A DNA stretch of 64,000 bases from an uncultured Shimia sp. (GTDB lineage: Bacteria; Pseudomonadota; Alphaproteobacteria; Rhodobacterales; Rhodobacteraceae). The notes under the pieces were generated by a model. It worked only from the letters and a program-made list of their open reading frames with translations, was not told the origin of the DNA and did not search any database. The stretch spans positions 124,001 through 188,000 of the forward strand of contig NZ_CANMJE010000002.1 of assembly GCF_947498095.1 (NCBI RefSeq). Reading direction: 5' to 3'. This document shows, one piece after another, positions 50,651 to 59,590 of this stretch; within the stretch, counting starts at the first letter, position 1, and each line of letters begins with the position of its first letter. A program made the translations under genes and the position numbers.

Positions 50651-51534
50651 TAGTCTTTTGGCAATGTGTTGAGCGCTGTGTAACGAATTGCGCGGGTCAA
50701 TGGCGCCAAAGCCTCCCCCAAGAGTCTTGAGCATTGCCAATAAAGCGGTGTGTCAAAGGTTGCGTTGGGCAACAAGGGAACAAGGTTTCCTGCGGAAATG
50801 TGATCGCTGACCAAGAGTTCCGGGTTCATACCCCAGCCCAATCCCAAGAGACTCGCATCAACAAACCCCTGCGAGGTTGGCAGGCGATGGCTCGGGGGGC
50901 TGACTTTGCTGCTCAGATAGGTCTCAATCCACCGGCTTTGCAGATAGTCCTTGCGATCAAACCGCAGCATTGGTGCCTGGGCCAGCGCATCTTTGGTGAC
51001 GCCAAGCGGGAAGTACCGGGCCATGAACCCTGGGCTGGCGGTCGCGATGTAGCGTAGGTTTCCAAGCGCATGACAATCGCAGCCGGAAACGGCGCGGTCA
51101 TGGCTGGTGATTGCGGCAGAAACCTCACCACGACGCAACCATTCGGCGGAATATTCCTGATCGTCGACCACCAGATCGAACAACAGACCCTCGACCCGCG
51201 CCAATGCTGGCAAAAACCAGGTGGCGATACTGTCAGCATTCACGGCAATGCGGATCGGTGTATCCCGACCCGGCAAAAGCGCGTCCAGATCCTTGGACAG
51301 GCCTTGTTCCAATAGCCCGATGTTGTTGGCGTGGGCAGCAAGTCGGCGCCCTGCGTCGGTGCCTGAACAAGGCTGGCCGCGGTGCACCAAGAGCGTTCCG
51401 ACCCGGTCCTCGAGCGTTTTCAATCGCTGCGAGATGGCTGACTGCGTCACTCCAAGTTCAGACGCCGCCGCCTCAAAACTGCCCGTATGCAAAATGGCGG
51501 CAAGGGCCCTGAGATGTGCATAGTCGAGGTGCAT
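50650..51534 (-). CDS. argP: LysR family regulator, ArgP type
   Basis: MHLDYAHLRALAAILHTGSFEAAASELGVTQSAISQRLKTLEDRVG; divergent from LysE/ArgO. Confidence 0.88.
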   Translation of the reverse strand: MHLDYAHLRALAAILHTGSFEAAASELGVTQSAISQRLKTLEDRVGTLLVHRGQPCSGTDAGRRLAAHANNIGLLEQGLSKDLDALLPGRDTPIRIAVNADSIATWFLPALARVEGLLFDLVVDDQEYSAEWLRRGEVSAAITSHDRAVSGCDCHALGNLRYIATASPGFMARYFPLGVTKDALAQAPMLRFDRKDYLQSRWIETYLSSKVSPPSHRLPTSQGFVDASLLGLGWGMNPELLVSDHISAGNLVPLLPNATFDTPLYWQCSRLLGEALAPLTRAIRYTALNTLPKD

Positions 51535-51619
51535 TAGGATAGCTAATCCAAAGTAAGATGTTTTAATTGGAATAATGTCCCGAAGTCCCATAGGCAAGTC
51601 GCATCGACAGGAGAGACAC

Positions 51620-52225
51620 ATGATACAGGCAGCAGTGGCGGGGTTCGCATTGGGGTTTTCGCTGATCATGGCGATCGGGGCACAAAATGCTTTTGTCCTG
51701 CGGCAAGGGCTGCGCGGTGAGTTTGTATTGCCTCTGGTAATGACCTGCGCGATCTCAGATGCGATCCTGATTGCCGCTGGGGTGGCAGGCTTTGGTGTGC
51801 TGGTCGAGGCCTATCCCGGTGCGGTGGATATTGCGCGTTGGGGTGGGGCAGCTTTTTTACTGGTCTACGGCGCTATGAGTTTTCGTGCGGCGTTTCGCGG
51901 TGGTGAGGCGTTGCAGGACGAGGGTCGCAAAGCCAAGTCCCTGTCGGGCGCGGTGGCGACCTGTCTTGTGCTGACCTGGGCCAATCCACATGTTTATCTG
52001 GATACAGTGGTGCTCTTGGGAGGCATCTCTGCGCAGTACGACAACAACTGGGCTTTCGGGGCCGGGGCCATCGTCTCGAGTTTTGTGTTTTTCTTTTTGC
52101 TCGGTTTTGGTGCACGTCTGTTGCGGCCCATGTTCACCAGTGCGAGGGCCTGGCAGGTGCTGGATGTGCTGGTCGGTCTGACCATGTGGGCCATAGCAGC
52201 AAAGCTGCTGTTTTGGATGGCGTAA
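51620..52225 (+). CDS. argO: LysE/ArgO family amino acid exporter
   Basis: AIGAQNAFVLRQGL, TWANPHVYLDTVVLLG. Confidence 0.92.
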   Translation: MIQAAVAGFALGFSLIMAIGAQNAFVLRQGLRGEFVLPLVMTCAISDAILIAAGVAGFGVLVEAYPGAVDIARWGGAAFLLVYGAMSFRAAFRGGEALQDEGRKAKSLSGAVATCLVLTWANPHVYLDTVVLLGGISAQYDNNWAFGAGAIVSSFVFFFLLGFGARLLRPMFTSARAWQVLDVLVGLTMWAIAAKLLFWMA

Positions 52226-52313
52226 CCCAAGCGAGCAAGGCGGGTGCCGTCGGCCAACATTGTTAACTTGTTTCCTGTCTCGACATTCCCTTCTGGACCG
52301 TTTTAATGCGCCT

Positions 52314-53219
52314 ATGAGCGTGACGGATACATATCGCCCTGTTGTTGGGGTGTTCTGGATGCTGGTGACAGGGGCTTGCTTTGTGGCGGTCAATGCACTG
52401 GTTAAATCGCTTGGTGGACGGGTGCCAGCGGCTGAAGCGGCCTTTTTGCGCTACATCCTTGGTATCGTCTTTCTCTTACCGATGATCCGCCCGATCCTGA
52501 ACGCGCGTCTGACGCGTCGGCAACTGGGTCTGTTTTCTCTGCGGGGCGTCGTGCACACTTTGGGCGTGGTTTGCTGGTTCTACGGTATGAGCCTGTTGCC
52601 CATCGCCGAGGTTACCGCGATGGGATATCTGACCCCCGTCTATGTCACTATCGGGGCCGCGTTGTTTCTGGGAGAGACCCTTGCGTTGCGGCGCATTATG
52701 GCCGTCGTGGCGGCGGTGATTGGAGTGCTAATCATTTTGCGACCGGGGTTTCGTGAGCTCAGTCCCGGTCACCTAGCCATGCTGTGTACCGCGCTGTTTT
52801 TCTCAGTGGGATATCTGACGGCCAAGAAAATGAGTGACGAGGTTAGCCCGGTCGTGGTGGTGGGCATGCTGTCGGTGACCGTGACCATCGGGCTCGCGCC
52901 GCTTGCTTTCGCGGTCTGGGTGCCGCCGAGTTTCTGGGATCTGGTCATTCTGTTTTGCGTTGCCTGCTTTGCCACAGCCGGGCACTACACCATGACGCTG
53001 GCCTTTGCTGCGGCCCCGGTTACCGTGACCCAGCCGGTTACATTTCTTCAACTGGTTTGGGCGGTTTTGCTAGGGTGGCTGATGTTCGGCGAAAGCATCG
53101 ATATCTGGGTGATTACCGGTGGCGCAGTGATCATCGCCGCGATCAGTTTCATCACCTGGCGCGAGGCGGTGTTGAACCGGCGTCAGGTCACGCCCAACGT
53201 GCACGCCACCAAGGGCTAG
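52314..53219 (+). CDS. DMT superfamily transporter (EamA)
   Basis: 10-TM EamA pattern. Confidence 0.9.
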   Translation: MSVTDTYRPVVGVFWMLVTGACFVAVNALVKSLGGRVPAAEAAFLRYILGIVFLLPMIRPILNARLTRRQLGLFSLRGVVHTLGVVCWFYGMSLLPIAEVTAMGYLTPVYVTIGAALFLGETLALRRIMAVVAAVIGVLIILRPGFRELSPGHLAMLCTALFFSVGYLTAKKMSDEVSPVVVVGMLSVTVTIGLAPLAFAVWVPPSFWDLVILFCVACFATAGHYTMTLAFAAAPVTVTQPVTFLQLVWAVLLGWLMFGESIDIWVITGGAVIIAAISFITWREAVLNRRQVTPNVHATKG

Positions 53220-53225
53220 GATGGC

Positions 53226-53810
53226 CTAGACTTCACTATCCAACAAGAGCTGTGCTACACGGCGCGCTTCGTCGCGAGCGGCAGCAGCATCCAGCGGTTG
53301 TGAACTGTGCGTGGCTTCCAGCCAGACGCCGTCCATATAGCTTTGCAACGCCTCGCGTACCGTTTCGCGACGATCTTCGGGCAAGAGGGCGCGCAGTTCA
53401 GCGCGAAAGTTTGAGGTGACCCGTTGACGGTTGATATTGTGCAGCCGTGCAAGCGATTTCACATAGGGCGCGCTGCCCCAGAATTGCACCCAGAGAGAGC
53501 ATTGCTCGGTGGTATAGACGGAATCATCGAAATTCGCCTCTAGCAACGCCATGAGCCGTTCATGTGGCGTCGCGGCCATGGCAACACGCCGCAAGACGGC
53601 GGCGCGCAACAAGGACAAGAGATGTTGCATCGTTGCGCCCAGCAGGCGTTCTTTGCTGCCGAAGTAATAGTTGATGCTGGCGGCCGTTGCCCCGGCTTCG
53701 CGTGCAATTTCGGTCATGGTTACAGCAGCATAGCCATGTTTGTGCACCGCCTTAATCGTGGCGTCGATCAGCTCGTCATGCCGGATATCGCGAATGCGCT
53801 GTCTGCTCAT
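53226..53810 (-). CDS. betI: TetR family choline-responsive repressor, BetI type
   Basis: TetR HTH TMTEIAREAGATAASINYYFGSKERLL; C-terminal BetI-like region; adjacent to betA locus. Confidence 0.87.
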   Translation of the reverse strand: MSRQRIRDIRHDELIDATIKAVHKHGYAAVTMTEIAREAGATAASINYYFGSKERLLGATMQHLLSLLRAAVLRRVAMAATPHERLMALLEANFDDSVYTTEQCSLWVQFWGSAPYVKSLARLHNINRQRVTSNFRAELRALLPEDRRETVREALQSYMDGVWLEATHSSQPLDAAAARDEARRVAQLLLDSEV

Positions 53811-53972
53811 GATAGTACTCTGGCAAGTCTTTCGACGGGTCGCAAGCGGCTTTCCTGCAGGTTTCTTAAATGGTCATTCAACAAATGGTTATGTGATTTA
53901 GGAATTTCGTGATATTCCCTGCGCCCACCGTCATGAGAGCCAGAAACGCTCGATAAAAATAGGGAGGTAGTC

Positions 53973-55181
53973 ATGACAGCCATTATCTCATTCGGAATTC
54001 TGATGGCCCTTGGGCTGGCATTATTCTGCGTCATTAAATGGGGGAACGTCCGCAACGTTGGCGTGACACCCGTTCATCTTTTCACCTTTATTGCGATCCT
54101 GTTCACATCCGGTCTGGATGTTGGGCTGATCATGTTCCCACTGGCGTGGGACTTCCCGCTTTATGCCGACACGGCAGCGGAGCCCGCCTATGCATTCACC
54201 AACCCTCTGGCGTTGGAGTTTGGCTTCTGGGGATTCCTGATCTGGGCGTTCTACTTCCTGACGACCTTCTATTTCTGCGTGATCGAACCACGCGTGAAGT
54301 TCTTTGAAATTCCGATCGTCAAGCTGATCAACAACATCGTCATCATCGGCACCTGCGCCTTTACCGGCGCATTGTTCCTGATCTACCTGCCATACTATGC
54401 GACCTTTATGGGCGACGGTGAGACGATTATCCCGGCGTTCTACGTGATTACTTTCCTGGTGATCCTGTTCGCAGCGTTCTCGTCTACCGACATCAAGTAC
54501 GTGCGGGTTCTGTCGATCGCATCCACCGGCTTGTTCGCAGCGCTCATCATTTTTATGTGGGCATTTGCAGGCATGGGTCTGGGCGGACTGGCCAGCAGCG
54601 CCAGCAATATCGGCGGCTACTTTACGAACATTCATAAGTTCATCCTGCCGATGACCGACTATCACGAGTTCTACCTGTTCTGGTGGTTCGCGTGGTCGAT
54701 CATGATCGGTCAGTTCACCTCGCGCTTTGTTGGTGGCCTGAAAACCTGGCACGTTCTGGCGGCACTTCTGGTGATCCCGTCCATTCCGCTCGGTCTGTGG
54801 TTCTCGGTGCTTTACTACTACCATCTGAACAGCGTTGAGCTGACACTGATGATCAATGTGTCGATGATGGTTGTTGGGATCATCTTTGTGATCAACTCGT
54901 TTGACTCACTGATCCGTCTTTATACCGACAACCTGAACCTGACAGTCGCGCGCTTTGGCACAGTGCCTTATGTGCTGGGCAACGCACTTGTCCTGTTCGG
55001 CCTGACGCTGGCGTTCCAAAGCCAGTGGCTGCAGATCCAGTGGATCGGCACCGTGGTGATTGGTCTCTATGTGGCATGTATTGCCTATATCGTGACCACC
55101 AAACGGGCCGAAGTCATGGCGATCGACTCTTCTCCTGAAGATCGTCAACTCGACTTCCACAAGATCGACAACGTTCACTAA
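53973..55181 (+). CDS. Divergent, shortened BCCT-like membrane transporter
   Basis: DYHEFYLFWWFAWSIMIGQFTSRFVGGLKTW aligns with BCCT signature region of the canonical BCCT in this window; located betI-X-betA. Confidence 0.7.
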   Translation: MTAIISFGILMALGLALFCVIKWGNVRNVGVTPVHLFTFIAILFTSGLDVGLIMFPLAWDFPLYADTAAEPAYAFTNPLALEFGFWGFLIWAFYFLTTFYFCVIEPRVKFFEIPIVKLINNIVIIGTCAFTGALFLIYLPYYATFMGDGETIIPAFYVITFLVILFAAFSSTDIKYVRVLSIASTGLFAALIIFMWAFAGMGLGGLASSASNIGGYFTNIHKFILPMTDYHEFYLFWWFAWSIMIGQFTSRFVGGLKTWHVLAALLVIPSIPLGLWFSVLYYYHLNSVELTLMINVSMMVVGIIFVINSFDSLIRLYTDNLNLTVARFGTVPYVLGNALVLFGLTLAFQSQWLQIQWIGTVVIGLYVACIAYIVTTKRAEVMAIDSSPEDRQLDFHKIDNVH

Positions 55182-55188
55182 AAAAACA

Positions 55189-55216
55189 GCCCGGCGCGTC
55201 TTGATATGCGCCGGGC
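55189..55216 (+). terminator. Intercistronic stem-loop between transporter and betA
   Basis: GCCCGGCGC-(10 nt)-GCGCCGGGC; no T-tract, so possibly a stabilising or attenuating element. Confidence 0.5.
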
Positions 55217-55241
55217 ATATTCTTGAATTCTCGAGGGCGAC

Positions 55242-56900
55242 ATGAACGCAGACTATGTGATTGTTGGGGCTGGAAGCGCAGGTTGCGCGATGGCGTACCG
55301 ACTGTCCGAAGCCGGAAAATCGGTTCTGGTGATTGAACATGGCGGCACGGATGCCGGGCCGTTCATTCAGATGCCTGCAGCCCTCAGCTATCCGATGAAC
55401 ATGTCACTATACGACTGGGGGTACAAAACCCAACCCGAACCACATCTGGGTGGGCGTACGCTGGTCTGTCCACGCGGCAAAGTCATTGGCGGCTCGTCGT
55501 CTATCAATGGGATGGTCTATGTGCGCGGCCACGCGGGCGACTACGACCATTGGGAAGACAGCGGTGCTGCAGGATGGGGCTATGCCGACGTGTTGCCCTA
55601 CTTCAAACGGCAAGAGCACTGGCACGAAAGCGGGCAGGGCGGCGACCCAGAATGGCGCGGCAAGGACGGTCCGCTGCATGTCAGCCGTGGCCCTCGCAAC
55701 AACCCTCTGCACGCCGCCTTTGTTGAGGCCGGACGGCAGGCAGGTTACCCGGTTACAGACGACTATAACGGTCAGCAGCAAGAGGGCTTTGGCCCGATGG
55801 ACATGACCGTCTACAAAGGCCAGCGCTGGTCCGCAGCCAACGCCTATCTGAAGCCCGCGTTGAAACGAGATAACTGCGATCTGATCCGTGCGCTCGCCCG
55901 CAAAGTGGTGATCGAAGAGGGTCGCGCAGTTGGCGTTGAGGTTGAGCGTGGCGGTAAAGTCGAGGTGATCCGTGCCAATGCCGAGGTGATCCTTGCGGCC
56001 AGTTCACTGAACTCGCCCAAACTGTTGATGCTGTCAGGTATTGGCCCTGCCGCGCACTTGGCCGAACATGGCATTGACGTTGTGGCGGACCGCCCTGGTG
56101 TCGGGCAAAACCTGCAAGACCATCTTGAAGTCTATATGCAATACGCGAGCAAGCAGCCTATAACGCTCTACAAATACTGGAACCTGATCGGCAAAGGGCT
56201 GATCGGCGCGCAGTGGCTCTTTACCAAAAAGGGGTTGGGCGCATCGAACCAGTTTGAAAGCGCAGGCTTTATTCGCTCGCGCGCCGGGATCAAGTACCCG
56301 GATATTCAGTACCACTTCTTGCCGATTGCCGTGCGCTATGACGGGCAGACTGTTGCCGAGGGGCACGGGTTTCAGGCCCATACCGGCCCGATGCGGGCAG
56401 AGTCACGCGGCGAGGTCACGCTGGCGTCGTCTGATCCCAAGGATGCGCCCAAGATCTCCTTCAACTACATGTCCGAGGAACAGGACTGGATCGATTTCCG
56501 TGCTTGCCTGCGACTGACGCGCGAGATTTTTGGTCAGGACGCGATGAAGCCCTTCGTGAAACACGAGATTCAGCCCGGCAATGCGTTGCAAACCGATGAC
56601 GAACTGGACAGCTTTATTCGTGAACACGCCGAAAGTGCCTATCATCCATGTGGAACGTGCCGAATGGGCGCTGCGAACGATCCGATGAGCGTGGTCGACC
56701 CGGATTGTCGTGTGATTGGTGTTGACGGACTGCGGGTAGCCGACAGCTCAATTTTCCCACGCATCACCAACGGCAATCTCAACGGACCTTCAATTATGAC
56801 CGGCGAAAAAGCCTCGGATCATATTCTTGGACGGGGGATGCTGGCGCCCTCCAACGATCAACCGTGGTTCAATCCAAATTGGGAAGCGTCGCAACGATAA
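55242..56900 (+). CDS. betA: Choline dehydrogenase (GMC oxidoreductase)
   Basis: [47 protein letters not shown]. Confidence 0.95.
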   Translation: MNADYVIVGAGSAGCAMAYRLSEAGKSVLVIEHGGTDAGPFIQMPAALSYPMNMSLYDWGYKTQPEPHLGGRTLVCPRGKVIGGSSSINGMVYVRGHAGDYDHWEDSGAAGWGYADVLPYFKRQEHWHESGQGGDPEWRGKDGPLHVSRGPRNNPLHAAFVEAGRQAGYPVTDDYNGQQQEGFGPMDMTVYKGQRWSAANAYLKPALKRDNCDLIRALARKVVIEEGRAVGVEVERGGKVEVIRANAEVILAASSLNSPKLLMLSGIGPAAHLAEHGIDVVADRPGVGQNLQDHLEVYMQYASKQPITLYKYWNLIGKGLIGAQWLFTKKGLGASNQFESAGFIRSRAGIKYPDIQYHFLPIAVRYDGQTVAEGHGFQAHTGPMRAESRGEVTLASSDPKDAPKISFNYMSEEQDWIDFRACLRLTREIFGQDAMKPFVKHEIQPGNALQTDDELDSFIREHAESAYHPCGTCRMGAANDPMSVVDPDCRVIGVDGLRVADSSIFPRITNGNLNGPSIMTGEKASDHILGRGMLAPSNDQPWFNPNWEASQR

Positions 56901-56933
56901 AACATGCAAAAAATGCCACGTGTTTGATCCCTG

Positions 56934-56947
56934 TCAATGCGGGGCGC
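56934..56947. promoter_or_regulatory. FNR/FnrL-type box TTGATCCCTGTCAA
   Basis: TTGAT-N4-GTCAA, 52 nt upstream of the DUF465 gene start. Confidence 0.45.
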
Positions 56948-56998
56948 GCAAAGCGCCAGCTACGGTCGTTTCGACTTTAGAAAAAGGAGCGCACATCT

Positions 56999-57241
56999 AT
57001 GTCCCACGTCCCGCACGAATTGGCCGAAGAATTCCCTGAATTTGTTTCCTTGATGAGCGAACTCAAGGTGTCAGATGCCCACTTTGCCAAGATGTTTGAC
57101 GAATACCACGAATTGAATCGCAAAGTGCATCTTGCCGAGACCAATGTCGCGCCACGCGAGGAACTGTCTGAGGTTGACCTGCGCAAACGGCGCGGTGCTG
57201 TCAAAGACGAGGTCTACAACTATCTTAAATCCAAGGCGTAG
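56999..57241 (+). CDS. DUF465 (YdcH-like) small protein
   Basis: ELKVSDAHFAKMFDEYHELNRKVHLAE; 80 aa. Confidence 0.9.
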   Translation: MSHVPHELAEEFPEFVSLMSELKVSDAHFAKMFDEYHELNRKVHLAETNVAPREELSEVDLRKRRGAVKDEVYNYLKSKA

Positions 57242-58041
57242 GCGTCGATAAACCGCCACATGCGCGCCATTGTGCCGGACCGCCACAGGTCCGTATGGCC
57301 GGCGCCTTTGACGGTGTGGAAATCTTTTTCCTTTGATGGGGCGGCAGCAAAAATCTGCCGCCCCATATCTATTGGGATCAGGTCATCACGTGTACCGTGC
57401 AGGATCAACAGCGGCATGGTCAGCGCCTCTGCTCGCTCAAAGCTTCGCCAAGTGTTTTCGATTTTTTCCGCCAGCTCGCCGGTTCCGGGATAGTGCTGCT
57501 CAGCCAAGGCCGGGATCGATGTAAATGGAGCTTCGAGGATGACGGCTTGTGGGCGCGCGTCTTCGGGCAAAGCCTCTAACAGCCCAAGCACTACTGCCGT
57601 ACCCAGGCTTTCGCCATACGCTGCAATCGGCTTGTCCTTAAGTCTCAAGGCTTGATGCACTGTCACCGCATCCGCAATCAGGGCGTCCTCCGAGGGTGTA
57701 CCGCTGCTGCCGGATGAGCCACGATAGGCCGGTGCAACCAACCCGTACCCCCGATCCAGAAAGTGCTTAAACCGGCCTTTGCGGTTGGCCAGATTGCCTG
57801 CGTTGCCGTGAAAATAGAGGATCACTGGCTTGCCGCGTTTTGGCTCGGCCACCCAGACCACCAGATCAGCCCCGTCACTCGTAATCTTGCGCGCCTCGAT
57901 GGCGTTCAACCCCACATCTGCAGGCGCCACGGCACGCGCGTCGAAGGGATAGATCACCCAGCGCTCAGCCAGATTGCCCAAGACCACCGTGCCGGTGCCA
58001 AGCACCAGCAAGATCACCACCAGCCGAACCAATATCTTCAT
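57220..58041 (-). CDS. Alpha/beta hydrolase (membrane-anchored)
   Basis: YFHGNAGNLANR, AYGESLGTAV nucleophile elbow, LHGTRDDLIP; start MKILVRLVVILLVLG. Confidence 0.9.
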   Translation of the reverse strand: MKILVRLVVILLVLGTGTVVLGNLAERWVIYPFDARAVAPADVGLNAIEARKITSDGADLVVWVAEPKRGKPVILYFHGNAGNLANRKGRFKHFLDRGYGLVAPAYRGSSGSSGTPSEDALIADAVTVHQALRLKDKPIAAYGESLGTAVVLGLLEALPEDARPQAVILEAPFTSIPALAEQHYPGTGELAEKIENTWRSFERAEALTMPLLILHGTRDDLIPIDMGRQIFAAAPSKEKDFHTVKGAGHTDLWRSGTMARMWRFIDAYALDLR

Positions 58042-58076
58042 CTTCTTTTGGCTCCAAATATCCCCGCCGGAGGCAT
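58042..58076 (+). repeat. Dispersed intergenic repeat copy (CTTCTTTTGGCTCCAAATATCCCCGCCGGAGGCAT)
   Basis: Same family as the copy at 28425-28460. Confidence 0.7.
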
Positions 58077-58084
58077 GAAATCTC

Positions 58085-59485
58085 TTATTCGACCTCGTAA
58101 GGCAGAACGCCCCGCTGATTTTCATCAATGCTCAATCGCCGCTCAAGCGGCGGCACAGAGCGCTGGTGGCAATGGGTACGTTCGCAGATCCGGCAAGAAA
58201 TGCCGATCGGCTCAAACGCTTCCGGGGTCGAGATGTCCATGTGATCGGCATAAACCAGCGCGTCGGCGTGGCGGATTTCACACCCAAGGGCAATCGCATA
58301 GCGGCGCACAGGGGCGCCATAGTGGCCACCGGTTTTGGACACATCCCGCGCGAGACTGAAGTATCGGACCCCGTCCGGTGTCTCGGCCAGTTGCCGTAAG
58401 AAGCGACCGGGAGTTTCAAAGGCCTGATGCACATTCCATAAAGGGCAGGCGCCGCCAAATCGGGCAAATTGCAACCGCGTGGCCGAGTGGCGTTTGGTAA
58501 TGGTTCCTGCCTGATCGACGCGGACAAAAAAGAACGGAATGCCCTTGGCGCCGGGGCGTTGAAGGGTCGACAGCCGGTGCGCGACCTGTTCAATGGACGC
58601 GCCAAAACGGTTGGCCAGGACCTCCAGATCGTGACGCGTATCGCGTGCAGCCCCAAGAAATTGGCCATAGGGCATCATGGCCGCGCCGGCAAAATAGTTG
58701 GCCAGGCCAATCTTGGCGATGGCGCGCGCTGCGTCGGTTTGAAATCGCGCCAGATCGAGCGTTGCTTCGAGCAGCTTGTCGGACTGCAACAAGGCCACTT
58801 GCAGCAGCATTTGGAAGGTTTGGGTCTCGGTCGCTGCGCGATCAGATAGAGACAGTTTACGCGCCTCGGGGTCGTAGTGACGTAGCCGGTCTGCATCCAC
58901 GATCTCGACGGCCACCCCTTTGTCTTTCAATGCCCGGAACGCGGCAGCGCGAATGCCACCTTGATCCGTTGCCCGGGACGCAAAGTGTTCCGCGGCGTGG
59001 TCGACCGCATCAATGTAGTTGTCGCAATAGTGGAAAAAGTCGCGCACCTCATCCCAGGGGCTGGGCTGCATTTGCACATCTTCCCGCCCCAACGCTTCGT
59101 CGAGTGACGCCAGCCTTTCATGGGTCTGGCGATAGGCGCGGTGCAACTCCAAAAAAGCCCGGGCAAAGGCGGGTGCGTTAGAGGCGGTCAGCCTTAGATC
59201 TGCCAGAGGCGCAGGGCTTTCGGCCAGAATTGGGTCCGCCATAGCTTCGCGCATGTCGGAAACCAGCCGCTCGCTATCACCGGTGCTGAGTTCGGTGACA
59301 TCCAGCCCAAATTCTTGTGCCAGTGCCAGAACCACCGTGGTAGACACCGGGCGGTTGTTGTTTTCCATCTGGTTCAGATAGGGCAGGGACACGCCCAGTT
59401 TTTGGGCAAAGTCCTTTTGCGTCATCGAAAGGCGCGTGCGTATTTCACGCAGTTTTGCTCCGGCATAAAGTTTCTGAGTGGCCAT
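58085..59485 (-). CDS. pccR: Short-chain fatty acyl-CoA regulator (ScfR/PccR/RamB-like: XRE HTH + IrrE-like domain + C-terminal DUF2083)
   Basis: KLREIRTRLSMTQKDFAQKLGVSLPYLNQMENNNRPVS HTH; Cys-rich C-terminus CRICERTHCHQRSVPPLERRL; near pccB. Confidence 0.88.
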   Translation of the reverse strand: MATQKLYAGAKLREIRTRLSMTQKDFAQKLGVSLPYLNQMENNNRPVSTTVVLALAQEFGLDVTELSTGDSERLVSDMREAMADPILAESPAPLADLRLTASNAPAFARAFLELHRAYRQTHERLASLDEALGREDVQMQPSPWDEVRDFFHYCDNYIDAVDHAAEHFASRATDQGGIRAAAFRALKDKGVAVEIVDADRLRHYDPEARKLSLSDRAATETQTFQMLLQVALLQSDKLLEATLDLARFQTDAARAIAKIGLANYFAGAAMMPYGQFLGAARDTRHDLEVLANRFGASIEQVAHRLSTLQRPGAKGIPFFFVRVDQAGTITKRHSATRLQFARFGGACPLWNVHQAFETPGRFLRQLAETPDGVRYFSLARDVSKTGGHYGAPVRRYAIALGCEIRHADALVYADHMDISTPEAFEPIGISCRICERTHCHQRSVPPLERRLSIDENQRGVLPYEVE

Positions 59486-59533
59486 CGGGTCCTCGGCAGC
59501 ATCTGCAATGTGGCGTTGTTCAATGTGGTCGTG

Positions 59534-59562
59534 TTTGCACCTGCAAATGTAGCTTTGCAAAG
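59534..59562. promoter_or_regulatory. Candidate PccR operator upstream of its own gene
   Basis: TTTGCACCTGCAAATGTAGCTTTGCAAAG including perfect palindrome CTTTGCAAAG. Confidence 0.65.
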
Positions 59563-59590
59563 CCGCGACGTCACCCGGTTTTTCGAGGCT

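Noticed and set aside
53811-53972. BetI operator
   Set aside because: Only weak dyad (GTCATTCAACAAATGGTTA); not sufficient to call
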